Shown here: positions 1-8,163 of the stretch, piece after piece
Position numbering within the stretch: position 1 is the first letter of the stretch
Layout of the letters: the number at the start of each line of letters is the position of its first letter
Source: Tangfeifania sp.
Lineage (GTDB): Bacteria > Bacteroidota > Bacteroidia > Bacteroidales > Prolixibacteraceae
DNA length: 14,751 nt
NCBI GenBank assembly: GCA_018400515.1
Contig: JAGYMR010000045.1
Span: 1 to 14,751, forward strand
Direction: 5' to 3'
Made by a program: the position numbers and the translations under genes
Notes under the pieces: model-generated
Database searches by the model: none
What the model was told of the DNA's origin: nothing
The model's input: the letters and a program-made list of their open reading frames with translations, nothing else

Positions 1-204
1 TTGGACGAAAATTTTGATCGTCACGAAGAAGCATTCAGCGGTTTTGCCGGAAGGATCATCCAGCATGAGTATGATCATCTGGAGGGTGTTCTCTTTATTG
101 ATCATATTGTTCCTTTGAGAAAAAGGTTATTGAAAAGTAAACTCCGGGCCATTGCTACCGGAAAAATTACCCCCCCTTACCGAATTAAAGTACCGGCGGG
201 TTAA
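1..204 (+). CDS. def: Peptide deformylase, C-terminal fragment (5' end outside window)
   Basis: This is the last 67 codons of peptide deformylase, which removes the N-terminal formyl group from new proteins in the cytosol. The fragment carries the third family motif, HEYDH (residues 22-26 of the fragment). In the family this is HExxH, which supplies two metal-binding histidines and the catalytic glutamate. It is followed by LEGVLFIDH and a basic tail, as in Bacteroidota enzymes. The GxGxAAxQ and EGCLS motifs must lie upstream of the window. The TTG at position 1 is an internal leucine codon, not a start. The gene ends with TAA and comEC follows 63 nt later on the same strand. Confidence 0.93.
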   Translation: MDENFDRHEEAFSGFAGRIIQHEYDHLEGVLFIDHIVPLRKRLLKSKLRAIATGKITPPYRIKVPAG

Positions 205-267
205 TTGTAACCTTCTCCGCTGATTTTTCGTTGAAAGGAATAACCTGAACACAAACGACGGAAAATC

Positions 268-2292
268 GTGAAAAGAATGCTTCAAAAAACCCCCTTTCTG
301 CGGATTTCATTTGCATTTGCTGCCGGAATAGTTATATATCCCCTGATGCGTCCCGGGTATCTTCCGCTTGCTTTTTTCGCCCTGCTTTTTTTGGTAGGGA
401 TGATCGGTACCGGATTCCGGCAAAATTTCGCAACAACCTTTTTCCCCGGGGTATGGATCCATTTGTTTTTGGTGGTTTCGGGAATGCTGGCTGCCCGGGT
501 TTCGGATCATAGACCTGTGTTTTATGAGGGCGGTAAGTTTGTTGCCACCGTAATGGAAGTTCCCAGGGAAAAGGCAAATGCTTTCCAGGCCGTTTTGAAA
601 AACCATGCGAATTTCAAAAACGGTGCCGTTTCCTCCGTCAGTGAAAACGTTATGTGCTGGTTTGAAAAAGGGGAACGGGCTGGCAGTCTGAAACCCGGTG
701 ACCAGATAATTTTCGACCGTTCGCCCCGGGAAATTACCAACCGGGGGAATCCGTTTGAGTTTGATTACAAAAATTTTCTTTCCAGAAAGAAGATTTTCAG
801 GAGTGTCTATCTGGCGGAAAAGCACTGGATCCGGGCGGAGTATCCGGCTCCTTTTTCCTTAACGGTCGCAGCCCGGCGCATTCGCCTGGAATTGCTTGAT
901 ATCTATCAGGAGCAACACCTGGGGGAAAAGCAACTTCAAATTTTGTCGGCACTTACGCTGGGGTATAAACAGGGGCTTGACCCCCGCACAAAAAATGTTT
1001 TTGCGAATGCCGGAGCAATGCATGTTTTGGCTGTCTCCGGCCTTCATGTCGGGATTATTTACTTTATTCTGAATTGCCTGCTGGCTTTTCTCAGGAACAA
1101 AAAAGCAGGGAAGATTCTTTTTGTTGGGGCGGTTCTGTTTTTTCTGTGGTTTTATGCTTTTCTGACAGGGCTTTCGCCCTCGGTCACCCGCGCTGCAACC
1201 ATGTTTTCTTTTCTTCTGGCCGGAAAGGGGGCAGGGCGGCAGGTCAATGTATATAACTCCCTGGCGGCTGCGGCATTCTTTATGATGCTGTTCAATCCCC
1301 CTATTTTGTATCAGGCAGGTTTTCAGCTCTCTTTTGCGGCCGTTTCGGGCATTGTTTATCTTCAGCCCCGGCTGGAAAAGCTCGTTTCTTTTAAGTGGAA
1401 GGTTTTTCGGTATTTCTGGACATTGTTAACGGTATCGGTGGCAGCCCAGGTGGCAACATTCCCGCTGACAGCCGGTTATTTCCATCAGTTTCCGGTCTTT
1501 TTCTGGATCTCCAACCTGTTTGTCATTCCTGCCGTGACCCTGCTGGTCCCCGCAGGATTTGTTCTCCTGGCTGTTCACACCCTCCCTTTGCTGCCGGGAA
1601 TCCTTTCGAAAGCCATTCATTACCTTCTTGGGGGCATTTTTGACCTGCTCCAATTTCTGGAGAAGCTTCCTTTCTCCCTGATTGAAGTAAATTTTCTTCC
1701 TGCAGGGATTTTTTTTGCTGTCGGAGGGTTTTTCTTTGTATTGGTTTTTTTAGAGTCGCGCCGGCCGCTTTTTTTTAAATGGGCCCTGGCTTTTGTACTG
1801 CTTCTTTTTACCAATGCGTTGGTGACGAAGATCGCTGGTCTGTTCCGGAACGAGATCATTGTTTACAATTATCCGGGAAATGCGATTGTCCATTTGATAT
1901 CCGGACGGTCCAACTACATTGTTTCCGAAAACGAGATTCCGGCAGACGGATTTCCGAAAAAAATGGCCGGTGCCACTGTCCGCAACTACCGGTTAGCATC
2001 CCCGCTCTTTTTCACAAAGGATGACACGGTGGAGAACGGACCATTGTTGTTAAGGGGCAGCTTCCTGTTTTTCGAAGGGCGGATTCTGAAGTTTGGAAAG
2101 GCATCGGAAAAATTCCCGGAGGCGGTTTGTCCGGACCTGATCATCGGTCCTGTCGGTGGCGGGGATATTTTACCTCAAAAGACAGACTCCCCTCTGTTTA
2201 TTACCACCCGGCGGCTCAACCGGGAAAAAACACCCCCGGGAATTTCTGTTTATTCCCTTCCCCGGGAAGGTGCTTACAGGGAAAAATGGTAA
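268..2292 (+). CDS. comEC: ComEC/Rec2-family DNA uptake channel protein
   Basis: This 674-residue membrane protein is of the ComEC/Rec2 family, the predicted inner-membrane channel that takes single-stranded DNA into the cytosol during natural transformation. Hydrophobic segments lie at about residues 12-80. A soluble OB-like (DUF4131-type) region follows at about 90-190. The competence domain with many membrane spans covers about 220-525 and contains the family signature around LAVSGLHVG (254-262) and the TGLSPSVTRA stretch (300-309). A soluble tail of about 150 residues follows. It has no HxHxDH metallo-beta-lactamase motif, so the nuclease-like domain of many ComEC proteins is absent, which is common in Bacteroidota. 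The start is GTG at 268; an in-frame ATG at 277 would shorten the protein by three residues. Whether the host is transformable cannot be seen here. Confidence 0.92.
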   Translation: MKRMLQKTPFLRISFAFAAGIVIYPLMRPGYLPLAFFALLFLVGMIGTGFRQNFATTFFPGVWIHLFLVVSGMLAARVSDHRPVFYEGGKFVATVMEVPREKANAFQAVLKNHANFKNGAVSSVSENVMCWFEKGERAGSLKPGDQIIFDRSPREITNRGNPFEFDYKNFLSRKKIFRSVYLAEKHWIRAEYPAPFSLTVAARRIRLELLDIYQEQHLGEKQLQILSALTLGYKQGLDPRTKNVFANAGAMHVLAVSGLHVGIIYFILNCLLAFLRNKKAGKILFVGAVLFFLWFYAFLTGLSPSVTRAATMFSFLLAGKGAGRQVNVYNSLAAAAFFMMLFNPPILYQAGFQLSFAAVSGIVYLQPRLEKLVSFKWKVFRYFWTLLTVSVAAQVATFPLTAGYFHQFPVFFWISNLFVIPAVTLLVPAGFVLLAVHTLPLLPGILSKAIHYLLGGIFDLLQFLEKLPFSLIEVNFLPAGIFFAVGGFFFVLVFLESRRPLFFKWALAFVLLLFTNALVTKIAGLFRNEIIVYNYPGNAIVHLISGRSNYIVSENEIPADGFPKKMAGATVRNYRLASPLFFTKDDTVENGPLLLRGSFLFFEGRILKFGKASEKFPEAVCPDLIIGPVGGGDILPQKTDSPLFITTRRLNREKTPPGISVYSLPREGAYREKW

Positions 2293-2396
2293 CTTTATAC
2301 GACCGCTAATATTAAAAGAATGAATTTTAACATGGAAAAATTGTCTTCCTGGCTGGAATATCATTTAGTATTCTTTTATTTTGTGAGCAATTTTGT

Positions 2397-2404
2397 AAAG
2401 GTGG
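2397..2404 (+). promoter_or_regulatory. Shine-Dalgarno-like site of trkA
   Basis: AAAGGTGG ends 6 nt before the trkA ATG. It is one of the few purine-rich ribosome-binding-like sites in this window and supports the chosen start at 2411. Most neighbouring starts lack such a site. Confidence 0.4.
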
Positions 2405-2410
2405 TTTAAA

Positions 2411-3745
2411 ATGAAAGTTGTTATTGCTGGTGCAGGAGAAGTGGGAACCCATCTGGCCGGGTTGCTCAGTAACGAGGATCACGACATTGTTTTGATGGAT
2501 GACTCTCCGGAAAAACTCTCAAAAATCAGTGGTGAAGTTGATCTTATGACCATCACCGGTTCAGCTCACTCCTTTCATGATCTGAAAGAGACAGGCCTTG
2601 CCAAAGCCGATCTTTTTATTGCAGTGACACCCTTTGAGGAGCGAAATGTACTGGCTTGTGCAATGGCCTCTTATCTCGGTGTGGAGCGGACCATTGCCCG
2701 GATAAACAATTCGGAATATCTGATGCCACGGTACCGGGAAAAGTTGAAAAATTTGGGAATTAATGAGTTGATTTATCCGGAGAGCCTGGCTGCCAAAGAG
2801 ATCATTGCCTCAGTAAAGCAGACAGGGACCCGTCAGTTGATTGAATTTTCGGGTGGTAAATTGTTGTTGCTGGGGATCAAAGTGCGGGAGGGAGCTCCGA
2901 TTCTGAACAAAACATTTGAAGAACTTGCACAGGAAAATGAGCACATTCTGGTGGTGGCCATCAACCGGGATAACAAAACCATCATTCCCAAAGGGACTGA
3001 TTTTATCAAGGATCAGGACATTGTATTTTTTATTACCACCCGGATCGAACAAAACCGGGTTTTTGAGCTGACCGCAAAAAAAACGTTTGAAGTAAAAAAT
3101 ATTTTATTCCTCGGGGGCAGCCGCATTGCCCAAAAGGCCATTGAAAAGCTGGGAGAAAACTACCGCATCAAAGTGGTGGAGGAGAACCACGAAAAATGTG
3201 AAAGAATTGCGGAGCAGTATGCCAATGCCCTTGTTATCAACGGGGATTGCCGTAATCTGAAACTACTTCAGGATGAAGGGCTGGAAAAAGCCGATGCGGT
3301 GGTGGCAACCACCGGGAATTCTGAAACAAACATATTGGGATGTCATTTGGCTAAAACCATGGGGGTGCGCCGAACAGTGGCTGAAGTGGAGAACCTGGCT
3401 TATATGGGATTGGCAGAGAATATGAATATCGGGAGTATAATAAATAAAAAACTGATCGCCGCAAGTTATATTTACCGGTTTACACTGAATGCTGCCATCT
3501 CAAAGGTGAAATGCCTTACGGCTTCCGATGCCGAGGTTTTTGAATTTATTGCCAAAGCGGATGCAAAAATCACCCAAAAACCGGTGAAGGATTTGGGATT
3601 CCCTGATGAAGCAAAAATTGGCGGAATTATTCGTGGAGAGGACGGGTATATTGCCAACGGGGATACACAAATCCGGGAGGGAGATAAAGTGGTTGTGTTC
3701 ACCCTTCCGTCAGGGATCAAAAAACTGGAGAAATTTTTTAAATAG
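2411..3745 (+). CDS. trkA: Trk potassium uptake regulatory subunit TrkA
   Basis: TrkA is the cytosolic NAD(H)/nucleotide-binding ring that gates the TrkH potassium channel. The 444 residues contain the expected duplication. RCK_N domain 1 (about 1-120) has GAGEVG at 7-12 and an acidic pair at 30-31 for the adenosine ribose. RCK_C domain 1 is at about 140-225. RCK_N domain 2 (about 228-345) starts NILFLGGSRIA, a degenerate glycine loop usual for the second half of TrkA. RCK_C domain 2 is at about 365-444. The length is close to the usual 450-460 residues. The gene is preceded by 118 nt without a gene and followed after 19 nt by trkH, so the two are very probably co-transcribed and form one complex. 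Confidence 0.95.
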   Translation: MKVVIAGAGEVGTHLAGLLSNEDHDIVLMDDSPEKLSKISGEVDLMTITGSAHSFHDLKETGLAKADLFIAVTPFEERNVLACAMASYLGVERTIARINNSEYLMPRYREKLKNLGINELIYPESLAAKEIIASVKQTGTRQLIEFSGGKLLLLGIKVREGAPILNKTFEELAQENEHILVVAINRDNKTIIPKGTDFIKDQDIVFFITTRIEQNRVFELTAKKTFEVKNILFLGGSRIAQKAIEKLGENYRIKVVEENHEKCERIAEQYANALVINGDCRNLKLLQDEGLEKADAVVATTGNSETNILGCHLAKTMGVRRTVAEVENLAYMGLAENMNIGSIINKKLIAASYIYRFTLNAAISKVKCLTASDAEVFEFIAKADAKITQKPVKDLGFPDEAKIGGIIRGEDGYIANGDTQIREGDKVVVFTLPSGIKKLEKFFK

Positions 3746-3764
3746 AGAACCGGTAGCTGGTACC

Positions 3765-5210
3765 ATGAATTTCAAGATCATTTTTCGGGCATTGGGGTTT
3801 TTGCTTTTCGTCGAAGGGGTGGCCATGATCCTGGCGTTTGTTATTTCCCTTATTTTTGATGAGTATGATCAGCATGCATTTCTGATCTCTTCCGGCATCA
3901 ATATTGTTTTGGGGGCATGCATTGTTTATTTTACTTCGGATGCCAGTAATGAAATCGGCCGAAAGGAGGGGTACATCATTGTATCATCGGTATGGATCGT
4001 TTTTTCTTTTTTCGGGAGCCTCCCTTACGTTTTAAGCGGCGCCATTCCCGGTTTTACGAATGCTTTTTTTGAAACCATTTCCGGTTTTACAACCACCGGG
4101 TCCTCTGTCTTATCGGATATTGAGTCACTCCCCCACGGAATTTTGTTCTGGCGGAGTTTTACCCAGTGGCTGGGGGGAATGGGGATCATTGTATTATCCC
4201 TGGCTGTTCTACCTGTTTTTGGCATTGGAGGAATGCAGTTGTTCATTGCGGAGGTTCCCGGGCCGACACCCGACAAGATCAGCCCGCGTATCCGGCAGAC
4301 AGCCAAAGCTTTATGGGGTATCTACCTGGGGTTTACCGTTGCTGAGATGCTTCTGCTTTGGCTGGGCGGCATGGAGTTGTTTGATGCGGTGTGTCACTCT
4401 TTCACCACAATGGCTACCGGCGGTTTTTCTACCAAGCAGGCCAGCATTGCTCACTGGTCATCCCCTTTTATTCAGTATGTGATCATTGTCTTTATGTTCT
4501 TTGCCGGCACCAACTTTACCCTTTCCTATTTTGCTATTAAGGGGAAGTTTATACATCTATTCAGAGATGAGGAGTTCAGGTATTATTTGCTGTTTGTCGT
4601 GGGATTTGCCGCTGTAATTTTTGTAGGATTGCTGATCACTTCACAACTGGAGGTGGAGGAGTCTTTCAGAACGGCCCTGTTTCAGGTAGTTTCCATTATT
4701 ACAACAACTGGCTATGTTACGGCCGATTACCTGAGCTGGGCACCCATCCTGACCATCCTTATTTTCGGATTGTTCTTTTTTGGTGGCTCCGCGGGCTCCA
4801 CGGGAGGAGGAATAAAAATTATGCGGATTGTTTTACTGATAAAAAACAGTTATTACGAACTTCGCCGGATGGTGCATCCCCATGCCATTATCCCTGTGAA
4901 ATTTAATAACAGGGCGGTTGAAGCTAAAATCATTCAGAATGTGCTCGCATTTTTTATGTTTTACCTGGTTATTTTCATGACCAGCACGGTTATTTTTACC
5001 TTGCTGGAGCCGGATATGGAGTCATCCATGGGCGCAGTGGCCACTTCTTTGGGAAATATCGGACCTGGCCTGGGGAATGTCGGGCCAGTGGAGAACTTTT
5101 CGCACGTTTCTTCCGCAGGAAAATGGTTTTTGTCTTTTTTGATGTTGCTCGGCAGGCTGGAATTGTTTACCGTTTTGGTCCTTTTTGCCCCCTCTTTCTG
5201 GAGGGAATAA
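3765..5210 (+). CDS. trkH: Trk potassium uptake channel subunit TrkH
   Basis: This is the membrane K+ translocation subunit of the Trk system, in the TrkH/KtrB/HKT superfamily. The protein has 481 residues and the expected four membrane-pore-membrane repeats. The four selectivity-filter loops are visible: TTTGSS (109-114), TMATGG (215-220), TTTGYVT (313-319) and SLGNIGPGLG (428-437). The intramembrane-loop glycine-rich stretch GGSAGSTGGG is at 340-349. I chose ATG 3765, which begins MNFKIIFRALG. The frame is open further upstream to 3606, but that part would run across the end of trkA and reads as random, charged sequence. The gene is in an operon with trkA. It ends only 15 nt from the end of the convergent YciO-like gene, with no obvious terminator between them. 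Confidence 0.94.
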   Translation: MNFKIIFRALGFLLFVEGVAMILAFVISLIFDEYDQHAFLISSGINIVLGACIVYFTSDASNEIGRKEGYIIVSSVWIVFSFFGSLPYVLSGAIPGFTNAFFETISGFTTTGSSVLSDIESLPHGILFWRSFTQWLGGMGIIVLSLAVLPVFGIGGMQLFIAEVPGPTPDKISPRIRQTAKALWGIYLGFTVAEMLLLWLGGMELFDAVCHSFTTMATGGFSTKQASIAHWSSPFIQYVIIVFMFFAGTNFTLSYFAIKGKFIHLFRDEEFRYYLLFVVGFAAVIFVGLLITSQLEVEESFRTALFQVVSIITTTGYVTADYLSWAPILTILIFGLFFFGGSAGSTGGGIKIMRIVLLIKNSYYELRRMVHPHAIIPVKFNNRAVEAKIIQNVLAFFMFYLVIFMTSTVIFTLLEPDMESSMGAVATSLGNIGPGLGNVGPVENFSHVSSAGKWFLSFLMLLGRLELFTVLVLFAPSFWRE

Positions 5211-5225
5211 ATCCCGGAAGGTCGC

Positions 5226-5840
5226 TTAAGATTCAAGAATGCCTTTGCCTTCCCGGGTGATTTTTATTTCATCGCCGGTGCAGTCTACGATCGTTGAAGG
5301 GACTAACTCCCCGTGTCCACCGTCGATGACAATGTCGGCAAAGTCCTGGTACTTTTCATAGATCAATTCGGGGTCGGTCGTGTATTCAATGATCTCATCC
5401 TCATCCCGGATGGAAGTGGACAGAATGGGATTTCCCAATTCATAAATGATATGCCGGATGATATTGTTATCGGGAATACGGATCCCCACGGTTTTTTTCT
5501 TTCCCTTAAAATATTTTGGCACATTGTTGTTGGCCTTCAGAATAAAGGTAAAGGGCCCGGGGAGGTTTTTTTTGATCAGTTTGAATACCGGATTGGGAAT
5601 GGGCCGGGTGTAGTCCGACAAATGACTGAAATCACTGCAAATAAAGGAGAAATTGGTTTTCTCAATGTTCAGTCCCTTAAAACGGGCCACCTTTTCTACC
5701 GCCCGGGGGTTGGTAATATCACATCCCAGGCCGTATACCGTATCGGTGGGGTAGATAATAATCCCCCCGTCGCGCAAAACATCCACTACTTTTCGGATTT
5801 CACGGGGATTCGGATTTTCATTGTATAACCTGATCAACAT
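5226..5840 (-). CDS. YrdC/Sua5-fold protein, YciO-type (threonylcarbamoyl-AMP synthase family)
   Basis: This 204-residue protein has the YrdC/Sua5 fold. Family members TsaC/Sua5 make threonylcarbamoyl-AMP from threonine, bicarbonate and ATP for the t6A modification of tRNA. Visible family motifs are GGIIIYPTDTVYGLGCD (25-41), LPGPFTFILK (93-102), VGIRIPD (118-124), LSTS (140-143) and PSTIVD (181-186). The sequence follows E. coli YciO more closely than TsaC. The KxRxxxxP-type loop of TsaC is replaced by FKGLNIEK (54-61), and the STSAN motif ends as STSIRD, so the catalytic Lys/Arg/Ser/Asn set is incomplete. It may be a YciO-like paralogue with another role, or the only t6A synthase; the window cannot decide this. 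It is transcribed divergently from mnmD and convergently with trkH. Confidence 0.88.
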   Translation of the reverse strand: MLIRLYNENPNPREIRKVVDVLRDGGIIIYPTDTVYGLGCDITNPRAVEKVARFKGLNIEKTNFSFICSDFSHLSDYTRPIPNPVFKLIKKNLPGPFTFILKANNNVPKYFKGKKKTVGIRIPDNNIIRHIIYELGNPILSTSIRDEDEIIEYTTDPELIYEKYQDFADIVIDGGHGELVPSTIVDCTGDEIKITREGKGILES

Positions 5841-5883
5841 GTGGTCGCTCCATTTTTGAGGGGTAAAAATATAATTTTAGTTT

Positions 5884-5891
5884 TATTTTTG
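5884..5891 (+). promoter_or_regulatory. Candidate Bacteroidota -7 element upstream of mnmD
   Basis: TATTTTTG matches the Bacteroidota sigma-ABfr -7 consensus TAnnTTTG exactly. It lies 20 nt before the mnmD ATG at 5912. A TTTG at 5855-5858 could be the -33 element, but the 25-nt gap is longer than usual. The region is AT-rich, so a chance match is possible. Confidence 0.35.
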
Positions 5892-5911
5892 TGGTTTAAT
5901 GGCAATAATTC

Positions 5912-6595
5912 ATGAGAGACTACCAACTAAAAAAAACCGCCGATGGTTCATTAACGATCTTTTTGCCGGGAATGGATGAACAGTATCACTCGCTTCACGG
6001 GGCGATGACCGAATCCGGCCATGTGTTTATCCGGAATGGCTATTTGTTTGAGAAATCTGCTGCCCCGGTTGTTTTTGAAGTGGGGCTGGGTTCCGGGCTG
6101 AACTGCCTGCTGACAGCCTGCCGGGCTGAAGAATTGCAGCGGCCGACCACCTATTTTGCAGTAGACAAATATCCCCTGGAGAACAAAATAACCGGCAAAT
6201 TAAATTATGGAGCAACGGTTTCTGAAGCCGCCGCTGAATGGTTTTCACGCATTCATTCCTGTCCCTGGGAAACAATGCATCAGATCAATGAGTATTTCTG
6301 TTTGGTGAAAATGAAGCGGGACATTACCGGACAAGCAGAGTGGATTCCGGAAGAAAAGTGCAACATCATTTATTTTGATGCCTTTGGGCCTGACAAACAA
6401 CCTGAAATGTGGGTGCCTGCGATTTTTTCGCGGCTTTATAGAAACACAGTTCCCGGAGGCGTATTTGTCACTTACAGCGCCAAAGGACTGGTTCGCAGAC
6501 AACTGGCTGCTGCCGGATTCCAGATGGAAAGGCTCCCGGGGCCTCCCGGGAAAAAAGAGATGCTACGGGGAATAAAATTGGAATCAACCCATTGA
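5912..6595 (+). CDS. mnmD: tRNA (5-methylaminomethyl-2-thiouridine)(34)-methyltransferase MnmD
   Basis: This SAM-dependent methyltransferase converts nm5(s2)U to mnm5(s2)U at the tRNA wobble position. The 227 residues correspond to the stand-alone methyltransferase half of MnmC (DUF752); the FAD-dependent MnmC oxidase half is absent. Motifs are YHSLHGAMTESGHVFI (25-40), the SAM-binding loop FEVGLGSGLN (55-64), the acidic residue of the second strand in AVDKYP (83-88) and the catalytic-site block YFDAFGPDKQPEMW (154-167). The C-terminal TYSAKGLVRRQL (187-198) and LPGPPGKKEMLRG (208-220) are typical of MnmD. The ATG at 5912 fits the conserved N-terminus. The gene lies directly upstream of the FKBP pair with a 52-nt gap. 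Confidence 0.93.
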   Translation: MRDYQLKKTADGSLTIFLPGMDEQYHSLHGAMTESGHVFIRNGYLFEKSAAPVVFEVGLGSGLNCLLTACRAEELQRPTTYFAVDKYPLENKITGKLNYGATVSEAAAEWFSRIHSCPWETMHQINEYFCLVKMKRDITGQAEWIPEEKCNIIYFDAFGPDKQPEMWVPAIFSRLYRNTVPGGVFVTYSAKGLVRRQLAAAGFQMERLPGPPGKKEMLRGIKLESTH

Positions 6596-6620
6596 TTGCC
6601 AAAAAAATCATTTATCTTCG
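6592..6620 (+). promoter_or_regulatory. Candidate promoter for the FKBP gene pair
   Basis: TATCTTCG at 6613-6620 differs in one base from the Bacteroidota -7 consensus TAnnTTTG. A TTG at 6592-6594, overlapping the mnmD stop, sits 18 nt upstream as a possible -33 element. The first FKBP ATG is 27 nt downstream. It would give the isomerase genes a promoter of their own. Confidence 0.3.
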
Positions 6621-6647
6621 CATCCGCAAACGTTTAAAACATTCTGA

Positions 6648-7259
6648 ATGACCGAGAAAAAGATAACCGGAAAACTGGACCGTTTTAGTTATGCGCTAGG
6701 AATGAGTGTTGCCTCCAACCTGATTAAATCGGGCGTCACAAAATTGAATTCCGATCTGTTTTTACTGGCACTGAACGACACTTTTGGTGGGGAAATGCCC
6801 AAAATGATGCCTGCGGAAGCCAATGAAATTCTGGAGGAGTTCATGCAGCAAACCAATGAAGATGAATCAAAAAGCAACCTGGAAGCGGGGTTGCAGTTTT
6901 TAGAAAAGAATAAAACAGAACCGGGGGTCAAAGAACTGCCCAGCGGACTGCAATTTAAAGTGCTGGAGCAGGGGGAGGGGGAAGCACCCACCGCCGAAAG
7001 CCGCGTGAAATGCCACTATCACGGAGCACTGGTGGATGGAACCGTATTCGATAGTTCGGTGGAAAGGGGCCAGCCGGCGCTGTTCCCGGTTAATGCAGTT
7101 ATTCCGGGATGGACCGAAGCCTTGCAGATGATGCCCGTGGGATCGAAATGGCGGCTCTTTGTCCCACCCGAACTTGCTTATGGCGAGCAGGGAGCAGGGG
7201 ATGTTATCGGCCCCAATGCCACCCTGGTTTTTGATGTTGAATTACTGGAAATCGTTTAA
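6648..7259 (+). CDS. FKBP-type peptidyl-prolyl cis-trans isomerase, cytosolic form
   Basis: This 203-residue prolyl isomerase of the FkpA/Mip type speeds cis-trans proline isomerisation during protein folding. There is an FKBP_N dimerisation-like region (about 5-90, with the LxYALGxxxA-type start SYALGMSVASNL). It is followed by a complete FKBP_C domain (about 99-203). Binding-pocket residues are recognisable: Y124, F134-D135, V151-I152, W155, Y178 and F195. There is no signal peptide or lipobox, so it should stay in the cytosol, unlike its downstream neighbour. The catalytic domain is about two thirds identical to that of the next gene, so the two are tandem paralogues. The spacing of 13 nt indicates one transcript. 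Confidence 0.93.
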   Translation: MTEKKITGKLDRFSYALGMSVASNLIKSGVTKLNSDLFLLALNDTFGGEMPKMMPAEANEILEEFMQQTNEDESKSNLEAGLQFLEKNKTEPGVKELPSGLQFKVLEQGEGEAPTAESRVKCHYHGALVDGTVFDSSVERGQPALFPVNAVIPGWTEALQMMPVGSKWRLFVPPELAYGEQGAGDVIGPNATLVFDVELLEIV

Positions 7260-7272
7260 ATATTAATCCATT

Positions 7273-7986
7273 ATGATGAAAAAAAGAATTATTTATTTTG
7301 CCGCGATTGTAGGAATTATCGCAGGAATGAGTTGCCAGCAAAATGGTGGCGTGAAAAATGTCAAGCTTGAAACCCCGGCAGATTCGGCAGGTTATGCCAT
7401 CGGGATTCTGGTGGGTAACAATAATAAGCAACAGGTCAGTAACGCCCCGGGGGGCAGTGATATCAGTATCAATGCTATGGTGCAGGGATTTACCCAGGCA
7501 GCACTTGATCAGGAAACTTCAATAACCCCTGAAGAGGCCGATCAGATCGTTAGGACTTATTTTTCCCGGGCAGGTGAGATCCAGGGGCAGGAAAACCTCG
7601 AAGCAGGAAATGCCTTTCTCGAAGAAAATAAGAACCGCGAAGGAGTTAGAGTTACTGAAAGCGGATTGCAATACGAAGTGCTCCAGGAAGGCGACGGACC
7701 AAAACCCGATTCCACCGACCGTGTCCGTGTACATTATCATGGAACCCTTATTGACGGTACTGTCTTCGACAGCTCTGTCGATCGCGGAGAACCTGCTGTT
7801 TTTGGTGTGAACCAGGTTATTCCCGGCTGGACAGAGGCGCTGCAGCTGATGCCTGTCGGAGCCAAGTGGAAAATTTACCTTCCTTCCGATATTGCTTATG
7901 GCGAGCGCGGCGCAGGACAGGATATCGGCCCGAATTCCACATTAATTTTTGAAGTGGAACTGCTCGAGATCGTGGAGGAAAACTAA
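7273..7986 (+). CDS. FKBP-type peptidyl-prolyl cis-trans isomerase, lipoprotein form
   Basis: This 237-residue FkpA/Mip-type isomerase has a lipoprotein signal peptide. A short basic start (MMKKR) is followed by a hydrophobic core and the lipobox AGMSC (17-21), which predicts lipidation of Cys21 and a periplasmic or outer-membrane location. The FKBP_N-like region is at about 35-120 (starts DSAGYAIGILVG). FKBP_C is at about 130-234, with Y155, F165-D166, V182-I183, W186 and Y209 in the pocket positions. ATG codons at 7273 and 7276 are both possible starts. It probably assists folding of exported proteins, while the upstream paralogue serves the cytosol. A strong terminator follows 24 nt after the stop. 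Confidence 0.93.
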   Translation: MMKKRIIYFAAIVGIIAGMSCQQNGGVKNVKLETPADSAGYAIGILVGNNNKQQVSNAPGGSDISINAMVQGFTQAALDQETSITPEEADQIVRTYFSRAGEIQGQENLEAGNAFLEENKNREGVRVTESGLQYEVLQEGDGPKPDSTDRVRVHYHGTLIDGTVFDSSVDRGEPAVFGVNQVIPGWTEALQLMPVGAKWKIYLPSDIAYGERGAGQDIGPNSTLIFEVELLEIVEEN

Positions 7987-8009
7987 CAACCGTTGTAAAA
8001 AAAATAAAA

Positions 8010-8048
8010 AAACCCTTTGCATTTTTTTATGCAGAGGGTTTCTTTTTT
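8010..8048 (+). terminator. Rho-independent terminator after the FKBP pair
   Basis: A 13-bp stem pairs 8010-8022 with 8029-8041, with one G-T wobble. The loop is six T residues, and a T-rich run follows from about 8039. An A-run precedes the stem, so it could also act on minus-strand transcripts. Confidence 0.85.
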
Positions 8049-8078
8049 TATTTTCGTTTTTGTCAATCAGGTTTAACG

Positions 8079-8095
8079 GCTCCTGAAAAAGGAGC
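8079..8095 (+). other. Small hairpin in the leader of the DUF3127 gene
   Basis: GCTCCT (8079-8084) and AGGAGC (8090-8095) form a perfect 6-bp stem with loop GAAAA. There is no T-run after it, so it is not a terminator. It lies 68 nt upstream of the likely start codon. Its role is unknown. Confidence 0.3.
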
Positions 8096-8163
8096 AGTGG
8101 CATTATTTGGCTGGCACCAATTGAAAATCCCCGCCAATACTGCATGTGAAAAACTTTAAACGA

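Noticed and set aside
307..825. 172-codon minus-strand frame inside comEC
   Set aside because: Antisense shadow of a well-recognised gene, with no family resemblance.
3606..3764. 53-residue N-terminal extension of TrkH
   Set aside because: It overlaps the end of trkA in another frame and has no membrane or conserved character. TrkH homology begins at the ATG at 3765.
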